NCBI GenBank assembly: GCA_030847615.1 | Contig: JAUMIR010000001.1 | Location: 83,997,501-84,061,500 of the forward strand | Direction: 5' to 3' | Length of the DNA stretch: 64,000 nucleotides | From: Gambelia wislizenii | Taxonomy: Eukaryota; Chordata; Lepidosauria; Squamata; Crotaphytidae | Shown here: one piece after another, positions 57,201 to 61,196 of the stretch | Layout: every line of letters begins with the position of its first letter | Numbering within the stretch: the first letter of the stretch is position 1 | Translations under genes and position numbers: made by a program | Notes under the pieces: generated by a model | What the model saw: the letters and a program-made list of their open reading frames with translations, nothing else | Told to the model about the DNA's origin: nothing | Databases searched by the model: none

Positions 57201-59321
57201 ATGAGCGGGATTTGGCTTCACTGCTGTAAAAGCAGCTTTATGGCAGCTGCATTTACAGCAGTGACGCTGAGGGGAGAGGGAGGACATGCCTGCTGCGGGA
57301 TTAAGGTAAGTGTGCGAACATTTTCCTTAACCCCGTAGCAGGGACAGGAAAGGGGCTTGCAGAGCAGAAACGGGCCATTTGGCCCCGTTGTGAAAATCTC
57401 CTCTATGTTTCTGTTTCAACCTTTCTGTTAACTGCTGGCTGCTGTTGTCTTGCTGTTTAATGGGCTGTCTCTCTTTTAGACGCAAGGATTAGGAACTGCT
57501 TTGAAGATCTTATTTTCTGCAAAAGAAATAAAAAACCTTCCCGAAAATAGTCCATCAAAAGGTTTTCAACTCACACGGCAAGAGATAGTTGCTCTTCTAA
57601 ATGCATTTGGAAGGCAAGTGGCACTTTTGTTATTGTAGCAGTGTAGTTACCAGTTAGTCTGCCTATTCTAATGTGGCCTTCAAATTGTTCATTATTATCT
57701 TAAATATTTATATATTTCCTCTAAACTTTACAGTCAAAGCCTTCTCAAAACATTTTACAGTCACACAATTCGCAGAAAAACCATATTAACATATAGGCCT
57801 TTATTCATTTGCTAGTCCCAACTAGAGTACATCTATTAAATCACTAAGATTTACACAAGTGTTCACTTATTATTCTGTTGGATTCAATTGGTTGGCACTA
57901 TAAGTATTTTAGGCATGTGAAAGTTACATGTCACCCCCCCCATTTCCTAAAATGCATGTAACAGGTACCTTCTTTAGCAGTCTTTGCTTTACTTGCACAG
58001 GAGACGTAGGTGTTAGTGATAGTGAATAATTTAGCAACATCATTGACTTCTAGATGAATTTTTAAAAATTATATTCCATCTTTCTACAAAAAATGACACC
58101 CAAGACAGCTAAGAACAATAATTAAATAATATTTAATAATAAATATTTAAAAGAAACACAGATTTTCAAACTCAGTTGGTAAAACATAATCAGCACCCAT
58201 CCTGTTAAAATCCCTTTACCAATAAATGACAAATGTCCTATTTTCCTTTCAACAGCAGGGCAACAGTGAGGGAACTGGCCTAGGTGCCATAGCTGGGAGT
58301 TCGAGAGCCTCAGAGCAGCCACTGGGAATGCCTTCTCTTACATCTGCACAAAGCATATCCTCCAATGCCAGTGGGACCCAAACAAGCACCTCTCTCAAAG
58401 TTTTTAATACCGAGGCAGGCTTATGTGGAAGAATATGTCTTTCAGGTAGCCTGCTCCAAAGTTAGATAGGAGTTTTATGGGTCATAACTAGCACTTTGAT
58501 TTGTACCCATAAACAGACTGGTAGCTAGTAATGCTGTTCTAATAAGGGTAAGTTACACACACACATCCAATAAGTGATCCTAGTCAATAATACGGGCAGA
58601 GTATTCTGGGCCACCTGAAGTTTGCAGGCACTTTGCAAAGGCAGTTCCATGTAGAGTTCACTGCAGTACTCCAAACAGAATGTAACTAAAGCATCCATTA
58701 CCACAGTAAGATGTAGCGCTACAGAAAAGGTCATAGTTGTTTTTGGGTTTTTTTGTTTTTTGTAAAATAGTCAGTTTTGACTTGTGGCAACCCTATCAAT
58801 GAGAATCAATCCATTTGTAATGTCTCCCTCTTTTCTTTTTGTATAATTTGTTAGCTTTAATTGTAAATTCAGTTTTTGGTCATCATGAACACCTAGACAT
58901 CAGGGTTCAGGGATGAATCCAGTGGAACTATGAATCTGGATTTTCCAAGGGAATATAAAACCATCCTTATTCCCTGATCTGGTCAGGAACAGTTGTGACT
59001 TGTTTGGAATAAATTTGTATAAATATGGATTAAGCTTCAGTTTGTTTACTCTCATCCATTACATTACTCACACTAATTCAGAACTTTGAAGCATCTTTAG
59101 GTTAAATGGCAAGAAATGAGAGAGAGCTGGGTAACAGCATACTTGGCATATTCTGATTTGCATAGGGAGCTGCAAACTAAAGCGTATTGTATAAGAAATA
59201 TTTCTACTTTGAGACTGAATGCAGTATTAATATCAACTTTTTCTGTCCCCTTCCTTACAGACTTTCTACGAGTATACGAGAACTGCAGAATTTCAGAGTT
59301 TTATTACAACAGACAAGTTAA
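21119..59321 (+). CDS. ERO1B: ERO1B, endoplasmic reticulum oxidoreductase 1 beta (complete, 16 coding exons)
   Basis: ERO1B is an ER-luminal FAD enzyme that re-oxidises protein disulfide isomerase and passes the electrons to oxygen, driving disulfide formation in secretory proteins. Joined exons: 21119-21244, 30175-30294, 33844-33927, 35479-35520, 39180-39262, 40324-40397, 42065-42185, 42271-42317, 44128-44139, 44704-44730, 46641-46733, 49658-49904, 50778-50847, 51596-51682, 57480-57613, 59261-59321. They total 1428 nt, or 475 residues plus stop; the human protein is 467 as I recall, and the extra length is in the signal peptide. Seen in the translation: a hydrophobic Ala/Leu signal peptide (about 18-41), outer pair C98/C103 (CSIRDC), inner pair C401/C404 in CVGCDKC, regulatory C108 and C138, structural C215/C248, and FAD contacts R194, T196, W207, S259, H262 and R294. 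N-glycosylation sequons are at N130, N148, N153 and N391. CSIRDC, C270 and the [13 protein letters not shown] stretch identify the beta rather than the alpha paralogue. The frame has no stop or frameshift, so the gene looks functional. Confidence 0.97.
21416..21498. mobile_element. hAT-like short element, left piece, intron 1
   Basis: GGGGTTTCTCAGCCAGGGCC ... GAGGTTGCTAGGGGTTCCCC; followed at once by a Tigger-like element. Confidence 0.5.
21501..21719. mobile_element. Tigger-like non-autonomous DNA transposon, ERO1B intron 1
   Basis: Ends TACAAGTTGTCCCTTCATAT and ATACGGAGGGACAACTGTA, same internal sequence as the others. It abuts the second-family SINE. Confidence 0.78.
21717..21950 (-). mobile_element. 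Second-family tRNA SINE, antisense, ERO1B intron 1
   Basis: Antisense of the 10556 element: tatttatttaggtatttata tail, GCTAATTGCCCCCACAAGCC, GGAAGGCTGATTCAGCCTTG, ending CTGGGATTGAACTCACAACG. It abuts a Tigger-like element. Confidence 0.7.
21951..22098. mobile_element. hAT-like short element, right piece, intron 1
   Basis: AAGAGGTTGTTACTGGTTCA ... GGGTTCCACCAGGGTAAAAA. Its first 40 bp repeat the end of the left piece (21457-21490). Confidence 0.5.
22852..23060 (-). mobile_element. Sauria-type SINE, antisense, ERO1B intron 1
   Basis: Antisense tail TGCCTTCAAGTTATGGCGAT, then TTTCTGGCAAGATTTATTGG and the head end AGTCCACTGTACTACACCAT. Confidence 0.8.
24813..24995. mobile_element. Diverged Tigger-type DNA transposon fragment
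   Basis: Outer parts ACAGGTAGACCCCTGTATCC and GTATCCACGG; the interior GAGCACGACTCTATGATATG is shared with the copy at 48630. Confidence 0.5.
25190..25596 (+). mobile_element. L2 fragment, left part, in ERO1B intron 1
   Basis: Plus-strand translation near 25475-25530 resembles the L2 RT C-terminal block ([15 protein letters not shown]). It is interrupted by an opposite-strand CR1 and resumes after it. Confidence 0.6.
25597..26740 (-). mobile_element. CR1 LINE fragment inserted in L2
   Basis: Minus-strand translation gives typical CR1 reverse transcriptase: [55 protein letters not shown], then [19 protein letters not shown] and [10 protein letters not shown], with frameshifts between blocks. 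The 3' end at about 25597 carries the CR1-type terminal motif (agtcatagaattg on the + strand). Inactive. Confidence 0.85.
26741..26850 (+). mobile_element. L2 fragment, right part, in ERO1B intron 1
   Basis: Continuation of the L2 at 25190: the + strand reads [18 protein letters not shown] and then [13 protein letters not shown] codons, equal to the [15 protein letters not shown] block of L2 in decayed form. Confidence 0.55.
26962..27182. repeat. Inverted-repeat element, ERO1B intron 1
   Basis: GCAGGGCCAGTTTAAGGGCC near the left and GGGCCCCAGAATTCCTTAAACC near the right form imperfect inverted ends; probably a small DNA transposon. Confidence 0.45.
28030..28322 (-). repeat. C-rich repeat, possibly Helitron-related, ERO1B intron 1
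   Basis: Low-complexity CCTCC/CCCCAC-rich stretch; its minus strand starts TCTATATATATAATTCTCTT and contains CCATGGTGGATG, reminiscent of Helitron 5' ends (TC start) and of CATGGTGGA at the left of the 55470 minisatellite. Weak evidence. Confidence 0.3.
28645..28702. repeat. (CTTT/CT)n pyrimidine microsatellite, ERO1B intron 1
   Basis: TCCTCTCTTTCTTTCTCTCT ... CCTTCCTTCCTTCTTTCTTT. Confidence 0.85.
28864..29092 (+). mobile_element. Sauria-type SINE, full-length, ERO1B intron 1
   Basis: From GAGCCAGCATGGTTTGAGCA through the B-box-like GGGGTCAAACCCTACTC to GACTTGAAGGCATAGAACAA with ACA-type tail. About 230 bp. Confidence 0.85.
30175..30294 (+). CDS. ERO1B: ERO1B coding exon 2
   Basis: Codes residues 43-82, phase 0 at both ends, flanked by ttatag and gtaatg. 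It begins the folded domain with [13 protein letters not shown] and ends in [10 protein letters not shown]. The DDCLCD cysteines belong to the conserved N-terminal disulfide cluster of ERO1 enzymes. Its 120 nt are an exact multiple of three. Confidence 0.97.
31415..31612 (-). mobile_element. Second-family tRNA SINE, antisense, ERO1B intron 2
   Basis: TTTATTTATTTATACACCGC, GCTAATTGCCCCCACAAGCC, GGATGGAAGGCTGAGTTAAC; the head is truncated. Confidence 0.7.
33215..33547. mobile_element. Tigger-like element with GC-rich core, ERO1B intron 2
   Basis: Ends TACAGTTGCCCCATCACATT and AATGTGAAGGGACGACTGTA are of the same family, but the 290-bp interior differs: GC-rich, with repeats of GGCCTCCGGAGGCCCCATGA type and many preserved CpGs. 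Confidence 0.78.
33844..33927 (+). CDS. ERO1B: ERO1B coding exon 3 (outer redox-active cysteines)
   Basis: Codes residues 83-110, phase 0, donor gtatgt. It holds the shuttle disulfide C98-x4-C103 in the sequence HCSIRDC, which receives electrons from protein disulfide isomerase, plus the regulatory C108 (HVEPC). CSIRDC is the ERO1B form; ERO1A has CGRRDC as I recall it. Confidence 0.97.
34012..34361. mobile_element. Tigger7/MER44-like DNA transposon, ERO1B intron 3
   Basis: About 350 bp with inverted ends (TACAGGTTGAGTATCCCTTA ... CATAAGGGATACTCCACGTG) bounded by TA. The interior has ATTCCAAAATCCAAAAATA and GGTCCCAAGCATTT, as in a Tigger-family element I remember from mammals. A short tandem repeat of CACAAACTTTGTTTCAT lies near 34130-34160. 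Confidence 0.65.
34644..34866 (-). mobile_element. Sauria-type SINE, antisense, ERO1B intron 3
   Basis: TTGTTGTTGTGTGCCTTCAA tail to ATTACTACGCCATGCTAACT head; nearly full length. Confidence 0.85.
35196..35420 (+). mobile_element. tRNA-derived SINE with L2-like tail, ERO1B intron 3
   Basis: The head AGTATGGTGTAGTGGTTGGA resembles Sauria-type SINEs, but the rest and the tail (ttgagctccttggaagaaaagtagg, then AATAAAATAAAA) are of the L2-partner kind. Confidence 0.6.
35479..35520 (+). CDS. ERO1B: ERO1B coding exon 4
   Basis: A 42-nt exon coding residues 111-124 ([14 protein letters not shown]), phase 0, with ttccag acceptor and gtgagt donor. It is part of the flexible loop between the outer cysteines and C138. 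An old antisense L2 relic begins only about 15 nt after the donor. Confidence 0.95.
35750..35982 (-). mobile_element. Sauria-type SINE, antisense, nested in the old L2
   Basis: TTTGTTGTGTTCCTTCAAGT tail to the CACTATACCATATTGTCTCT head; it splits the 3' UTR of the old L2 of intron 4. Confidence 0.82.
37205..37440 (-). mobile_element. 5'-truncated younger L2 3' end, nested in the old L2
   Basis: The + strand reads ATAATAATAAAATG, then CCCCGCCCCTCTGTTAAAAC and so on, nearly base for base the same as the 3' UTR of the long-frame L2 at 51893-52150. It is a short copy of the same subfamily in the same orientation. Confidence 0.8.
39180..39262 (+). CDS. ERO1B: ERO1B coding exon 5 (regulatory cysteine)
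   Basis: Codes residues 125-151 and the first two bases of S152; donor gtaagc. It contains C138 in [13 protein letters not shown], equivalent to human C130, which pairs with the first outer-site cysteine to switch the enzyme off. Sequons NHT (N130) and NST (N148) are present. Confidence 0.97.
40000..40222 (+). mobile_element. Sauria-type SINE, full-length, ERO1B intron 5
   Basis: AGGGCCAGTGTGCTGTAGTA head, AGAGTTCAAATCCCC B box, and GGAAACGACTTGAAGGCACA followed by (ACA)n tail. Confidence 0.88.
40324..40397 (+). CDS. ERO1B: ERO1B coding exon 6
   Basis: Codes the last base of S152 through the first base of D177; donor gtaaaa. The translation [15 protein letters not shown] is almost the same as human ERO1B from memory. 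It carries the sequon N153-Q-S. Confidence 0.97.
41411..41643. mobile_element. Tigger-like non-autonomous DNA transposon, ERO1B intron 6
   Basis: Ends TACAGTTGCCCCTCCGTATC and AATATGAAGGGACAACTGTA; TA at both borders. Confidence 0.8.
42065..42185 (+). CDS. ERO1B: ERO1B coding exon 7 (FAD-contact exon)
   Basis: Codes D177 to the first two bases of K217; donor gtaact after TTC AA. It includes [10 protein letters not shown] and [14 protein letters not shown]. By alignment to remembered ERO1A numbering, R194, T196 and W207 are FAD contacts, and C215 forms a structural disulfide with C248. Confidence 0.97.
42271..42317 (+). CDS. ERO1B: ERO1B coding exon 8
   Basis: A 47-nt exon coding K217 through the first base of G233 ([15 protein letters not shown]). 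It is only 85 nt from exon 7, so intron 7 is the shortest intron of the gene. Donor gtgagg. Confidence 0.96.
42565..42795 (-). mobile_element. Sauria-type SINE, antisense, ERO1B intron 8
   Basis: TTGTTGTTGTGTGCCTTCGA tail, a poly-G stretch at 42656-42667, GGTCACCTGGTGGGTTTCCG, and the CCAGCTCTCAAAC head. Confidence 0.85.
43784..44005. mobile_element. Palindromic hAT-like MITE, ERO1B intron 8
   Basis: Inverted arms ATCACACTCCACTGTTATAG ... GTAGTGTGAT, with GTGGAATTCTGGGGTTTGTA and CCTGGGATTCCACAGGAGGC inside. Confidence 0.6.
44128..44139 (+). CDS. ERO1B: ERO1B coding exon 9 (12-nt microexon)
   Basis: A 12-nt microexon, GG GAG GAT GAT G, completing G233 and coding E234, D235, D236 and the first base of G237. 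It lies between a pyrimidine-rich tttttcag acceptor and a consensus gtgagt donor. The encoded GEDDG is exactly the residues of the beta paralogue at this place, and the flanking phases fit only if it is included. Confidence 0.93.
44704..44730 (+). CDS. ERO1B: ERO1B coding exon 10 (27-nt microexon)
   Basis: A 27-nt exon coding the end of G237 to the first base of G246 (ESFYKWLE); acceptor cccag, donor gtaaat. With exon 9 it forms a pair of very short exons. Skipping exon 10 alone would keep the frame but remove nine conserved residues. Confidence 0.95.
45320..45487 (+). mobile_element. LINE/SINE 3' tail (L2-like)
   Basis: Ends with the usual gagctgccttgagtgcc ... ggtaggatacaaaattaataaataaa tail shared by L2 and its partner SINEs. 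No coding part is left. Confidence 0.45.
46010..46620 (-). mobile_element. L2-type LINE 3' fragment in ERO1B intron 10
   Basis: Minus-strand translation includes [19 protein letters not shown], the L2 C-terminal [12 protein letters not shown] block, followed by a 3' UTR ending in AT-rich repeats near 46010. It ends about 20 nt before the exon 11 acceptor. Confidence 0.7.
46641..46733 (+). CDS. ERO1B: ERO1B coding exon 11 (FAD-binding helix)
   Basis: Codes G246 to the first base of E277. It contains [19 protein letters not shown] and [13 protein letters not shown]259 and H262 align with FAD contacts S252 and H255 of ERO1A. C270 equals human ERO1B C262, a cysteine absent from ERO1A (Ser there), supporting the beta assignment. 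Donor gtactc. Confidence 0.97.
46790..48440 (-). mobile_element. Degenerate L1 LINE with internal deletion, ERO1B intron 11
   Basis: Minus-strand reading from about 48395 gives [15 protein letters not shown], then stop-rich coiled-coil remains, then an ORF1-type domain ([40 protein letters not shown]). At 47319-47110 the sequence has switched to the C-terminal end of an L1 ORF2 ([31 protein letters not shown]). Most of ORF2 is therefore missing. A pyrimidine/A-rich 3' tail extends to about 46790. Confidence 0.65.
48610..48870. mobile_element. Diverged Tigger-type DNA transposon fragment, intron 11
   Basis: Shares TCCAGCACAATTCTATGGTG and GCCAGAAG with the copy at 24813. Arms AATATGTTCTCTC and ATAAGAGAACATTT are inverted. 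Confidence 0.45.
49420..49612 (+). mobile_element. LINE/SINE 3' tail (L2-like) beside exon 12
   Basis: Ends gtaagccaccatgtatcc ... ggtgggttatgaataaatata, a typical L2-partner tail, then A-rich. It finishes about 45 nt before the exon 12 acceptor. Confidence 0.45.
49658..49904 (+). CDS. ERO1B: ERO1B coding exon 12 (largest exon)
   Basis: A 247-nt exon coding E277 to the first two bases of a lysine; acceptor tttccag, donor gtaagt. It includes RRFD with the FAD contact R294, the signature [19 protein letters not shown], and [15 protein letters not shown], which match the ERO1 helical core. Confidence 0.97.
50022..50245. mobile_element. Palindromic hAT-like MITE, ERO1B intron 12
   Basis: Perfect terminal inverted repeats of at least 26 bp, starting AGGCTGCATCTGCACTGCAG at each end, with GGGATTTGTAGTTTGT and CAAACCCCAGAATTCC within. 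The best preserved copy of this family here. Confidence 0.75.
50778..50847 (+). CDS. ERO1B: ERO1B coding exon 13
   Basis: A 70-nt exon coding [18 protein letters not shown] and AKSLK after completing the preceding lysine; ends in phase 0 at gtaggc. FPMHFDE and FAGDKK are invariant-looking ERO1 motifs. Confidence 0.97.
51596..51682 (+). CDS. ERO1B: ERO1B coding exon 14 (inner active site)
   Basis: Codes residues 383-411, phase 0 at both ends. It includes the catalytic CVGCDKC: C401-x2-C404 sits beside the FAD isoalloxazine and C398 is structural. N391-I-S is a sequon. Acceptor tttatag, donor gtatgt. The following intron contains the long L2 and the G-rich minisatellite. Confidence 0.98.
51893..55310 (-). 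mobile_element. L2-type LINE with long intact frame, antisense in ERO1B intron 14
   Basis: A minus-strand LINE of about 3.4 kb. Its 3' UTR lies at 52153-51893 and ends in a run of ATT trinucleotides (51897-51919 as TAA on the + strand), the usual short-repeat 3' end of L2. The coding part has no internal stop. The 5' end is unclear; upstream of 55258 the frame stays open to a TGA near 55307, and no ATG is present near the start, so it may be 5' truncated or rely on an upstream ORF. It is flanked on the gene-distal side by the G-rich minisatellite. Confidence 0.88.
52154..55258 (-). CDS. L2-type LINE endonuclease-reverse transcriptase (uninterrupted)
   Basis: An uninterrupted frame of 1,034 codons from a GTG at 55258 to TAG at 52156-52154; the first internal Met is near residue 171, so the real start is unknown. 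Endonuclease: [12 protein letters not shown] (about 91-102), [18 protein letters not shown] (about 216-224), TLDAVFS and SWTDHFL (about 284-290). Reverse transcriptase: [33 protein letters not shown] (about 662-674), [21 protein letters not shown] at 753-756. C-terminal block: [15 protein letters not shown] and [12 protein letters not shown]. All catalytic signatures are intact, which suggests recent activity. Confidence 0.88.
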   Translation of the reverse strand: MAGVLSHSHTPQEHQPAARGTPSLQLASAEAGDGVGAEIGVVLGKGRYGWNRVNRWYKRRRDRCLLAIPPSVHPVSRNGLESVPTIPQNLTLLLCNARSVKNKTHIIYDLLLDEDADLACFTETWLGEDSAVTWAQALPAGYSVSEQVRGSGRGGGVALVYKNNLTLTRIPVRNTVHFECMYLSLRTRDSLGILLVYRPPRCLADSLTELTQLVSELLLESPRLLVLGDFNIPLENSLTNLTGAAREFMETMTNMGLSQMVIGPTHCAGHTLDAVFSMEQEYPWAEVIKTTALSWTDHFLVKTELRATVCPTGGGGPIRMVRPRRLMEPIGFQKALEGLMVGNAGDPVETLVNTWNNDLTKAIDTIAPKRPFQPASNRKPWYTAELRKMKRVGQRLERNWRKTRLLSDRTRHRNFLWSYREAIRAAQRSFSSARIASAESRPAELFRVVREMTQVIPAQNPLLNPTTACCDAFNNFFADKISQIRADLDTSNLAETIDEVSSNSVDVSLLDQFQSVSTEDVDKLLGRVRKTTCPLDPCPSWLAIQGGTALMMFLKDIINASLREGCVPSCLKEAAVRPLLKKSSLDPLDMNNYRPVSMLPFLSKVIERAVALQLQVVLDETDYLDPFQTGFRTGFGVETAMVALTDDLRLSIDRGSVTLLVLLDLSAAFDTIDHSILLDRLRGLGIGGTALQWFRSFLSGRSQRVLLGDSCSSRKELTCGVPQGAILSPMLFNIYMKPLGEIIRSYGAGCYQYADDTQIYFSLPRSSALNSDGVSPLNDCLKAVMGWMRKNRLRLNPDKTEVLTVAAPKPGVGLQPPVLDGVTLSVKDCVRSLGVLLDSSLQMTSQVNATVRSACYQLRLIRQLRHFLEVRDLETVVHALVTSRLDFCNALYMGLPSCLVRKLQLVQNMAARVVSGTSRRDHITPVLKSLHWLPISFRAQYKVLVITFKALNGLGPTYLRNRLLPYNPPRALRSSGRNLLQPQKSRLSATSQRAFSVVAPKLWNDLPNEIRQITSLSGFKKALKTDLFRQAFPN
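55470..56233. repeat. G-rich minisatellite in ERO1B intron 14
   Basis: Roughly 750 bp built from variants of GTGCGGGGAGGGCGGTGCGA and GGGGAGGGTGGCACAGGGT, with a unit of about 19-21 bp and higher-order doublets. Strong strand bias: G runs on the + strand (coding strand of ERO1B), so the pre-mRNA would be G-rich and able to form quadruplexes. Long open frames here on both strands are a by-product of the repeat and lack of stops. Confidence 0.85.
56234..56261 (+). mobile_element. Helitron-like 3' terminus
   Basis: A perfect hairpin GGTGTA-TGT-TACACC (56234-56248) is followed after 8 nt by CTAG and a T (56257-56261). A short hairpin just before CTRR with T as next base is the hallmark of Helitron 3' ends. 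The G-rich minisatellite would then be the interior of the element. The 5' end (TC) was not found with confidence. Confidence 0.5.
56784..57401. mobile_element. Probable non-autonomous DNA transposon beside exon 15
   Basis: Ends AAGATTTCCACACAAGC and, inverted, GGAGATTTTCACAACGGG; the GC content of the interior is higher than the flanks. It ends about 80 nt before exon 15. Confidence 0.4.
57480..57613 (+). CDS. ERO1B: ERO1B coding exon 15
   Basis: Codes [19 protein letters not shown], then [10 protein letters not shown] and [15 protein letters not shown], and the first two bases of an arginine. The donor is AG|gcaagt, a GC rather than GT donor with otherwise strong consensus. No GT placed nearby would keep the frame into exon 16. 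Confidence 0.96.
57614..59260 (+). other. ERO1B: ERO1B intron 15 (GC-AG type)
   Basis: Begins gcaagt and ends ccttacag. The exon/donor sequence AG|GCAAGT is the usual context of functional GC-AG introns. Contains an antisense L2 3' fragment at 58050-59100. Confidence 0.88.
58050..59100 (-). mobile_element. L2-type LINE 3' fragment in ERO1B intron 15
   Basis: Decayed L2: minus-strand codons near 58525-58734 give [18 protein letters not shown], the remains of [18 protein letters not shown], and the region reads on the + strand like other antisense L2 3' portions (agcactttgatttgt, cataaacagactggtagc). The internal short insert near 58750-58800 may be a SINE tail. Confidence 0.65.
59261..59321 (+). 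CDS. ERO1B: ERO1B coding exon 16 and stop codon
   Basis: Codes the last base of the split arginine, then [19 protein letters not shown] and TAA at 59319-59321. The acceptor is ttccttacag. The C-terminus has the helical ending of ERO1B with no KDEL-type retrieval signal; retention is thought to rely on partner proteins. Confidence 0.96.
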
Positions 59322-60191
59322 CAAAGGTTTTTGTACCTACTGCTAGAAGTGGTTGATAAATTGACACCAAGCAAAACAAAACTATTTATACAGACTGTTC
59401 TGAAAGAGAAAAAATGTAATACCCACTTGAATATTTAAAGTAGAAAAGGTTAGCCATTGGACAGATATTTATGAATGAAATACCTAATTTTAAACATGTA
59501 AATTATACTCATCTTCCACTGTTTTTTCTTACTTTTTGTACACCTCTTGTATCGTCACTTGAAAGAAACTTTTATTGGGTTTATTTTCTACTGAGATTCT
59601 CTTGCTTTATTTACATCAAACTACAAGTAGTTTCATGTAGACATTTATTCCATTGTCCAAATGGAAACAAATATTGCAGTGTTGCCTAAAAGTAGCCTGT
59701 GGTGATATTTTAAATTGTTATATTTATTTGAAGGACCAGATGCTGTTAAACAAAATTTCTTTGGTGTTACTATAGATTTGGTTTGTTTGTAACAATAACA
59801 AAAATGGCCAGTAAGGATTTTACAAAACTGAGCCCCTTGGTATCCAGGGGAGACTTTCTTTTTCTTTCTTCCTCCACTTTGCCCTTTCCTTGCCTACCTG
59901 CCCCTTTAATTTTGTTTGTATCACAGCTGCCTGCCTTATCAGGAGAGGAGACCATATTAATCCTACCCCAGAGTTCATCAGTTCTTGTACATGTTAGCTG
60001 AAGGAGCCAGTAAGAGTTCAGTGCTGTTAACTGGACTGTTCTGCTGAAGCCTGCAATTGGCTTCTTACTTTATAGCCATTTTTTCTGTCTCTGTTTATAT
60101 AAAGCTATGAACGTTAAAAATAACCCCACTTCCAGAAATAATGCCAGTTTCTCTTATTTGAGTAGTTCCATAGTTCAAATAGTAGGGGGAG

Positions 60192-60197
60192 AATAAA
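60192..60197 (+). terminator. Candidate ERO1B polyadenylation signal AATAAA (proximal)
   Basis: Canonical AATAAA about 870 nt after the stop codon. A second copy follows at 60322-60327. Choice of site cannot be decided by sequence alone. Confidence 0.4.
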
Positions 60198-60321
60198 AGC
60201 AAAATGTATCTTTCCGAGATACAACTTCTTTAAAAAAGAACCCTTCAAATTCAGTGCTTCATATCCTGCCTATGCAATTTCCAGTCATACCTTTTTTAAA
60301 AAAGAGAAAGGTAACATCTAT

Positions 60322-60327
60322 AATAAA
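60322..60327 (+). terminator. Candidate ERO1B polyadenylation signal AATAAA (middle)
   Basis: Canonical hexamer in the sequence taataaaacg, about 1 kb after the stop codon. Confidence 0.4.
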
Positions 60328-60589
60328 ACGGGTATTCTCTGCATAAATTTGATCCTACCTATGAAGGTGAATCTAATTTGTTCATAGAACAATAGCAAAC
60401 CATTTTTTTATGTTAAATTTGCAGTAGGAAGAATTCTACAAATTGTGTTGAAGCAGTTTACTTAAAAGTTGTATGTGATGTAATATTTAGTAAGAGATGT
60501 TTGAATACAGCATGAATGTCAATGTTGGTATAGTATACAGACTTTGTACATATGTTTTGCTTTGAAAAGTAAAACTCTTTACAGAATGA

Positions 60590-60595
60590 ATTAAA
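60590..60595 (+). terminator. Candidate ERO1B polyadenylation signal ATTAAA (distal)
   Basis: The common variant ATTAAA about 1.27 kb after the stop codon, near the end of the repeat-free region. Confidence 0.35.
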
Positions 60596-60977
60596 AGTGC
60601 TCTTAAACCCTTTTAAGAAATCTTTACTGTTGTGAATATGTACAAATACATTGCTTGCTTTAAGGAACATTGTTTCAGAACTTAGTAGTTTAAAGAATGG
60701 GAAAACGTTGGATCGGGGAGCACTGATCTTGGCATCTACACTTTTGTGCATAATTGAAATCTTATCTACAAAAATTAGAGGAAGAAAGTTGTGCTGGGAC
60801 ATTGAGAATCCTTATACTTAAGGATTTACTTACCACCTTTTACTTAATGTAACTTCACATATACTGAGCTAAGTAGCAAAGGCACTAAGAAACTCTGTTA
60901 GTGAATTGCAAAGATGTGTATTGGGTCACCGGTAAGAGTATGTGATATGCATAAGTCACTTAGCCGGCTCCACTATG

Positions 60978-61196
60978 TACAGTAGGCCCTTGGTATCTGC
61001 TGGGGTTTGGTTCTAGGACCCCCTGAGGATACCAAAAACCATGGATGCTTGTCCCATTATATACAATGGCACAGTAAAATGGTGTCCCTGATATAAAATG
61101 GCAAACAGCAAGGTTTGCTTTTTGGAGTTTTTTTTGGGGGGGGGGATATTTTCAAATTATGGATGCAGAATCCATGGATATGGACGGCCAACTGTA
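60978..61196. mobile_element. Tigger-like non-autonomous DNA transposon
   Basis: Diverged copy, ends TACAGTAGGCCCTTGGTATC and GATATGGACGGCCAACTGTA. It lies between the ERO1B and GPR137B 3' ends and may bound the ERO1B 3' UTR. Confidence 0.75.

Larger units (their letters stand above)
59322..60620 (+). other. ERO1B: ERO1B 3' untranslated region (probable)
   Basis: AT-rich sequence after the ERO1B stop without recognisable repeats, holding several candidate polyadenylation hexamers. The lack of repeat insertions for about 1.6 kb, unlike the introns, fits a transcribed UTR. The real 3' end is unknown and more than one site may be used. Confidence 0.6.
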
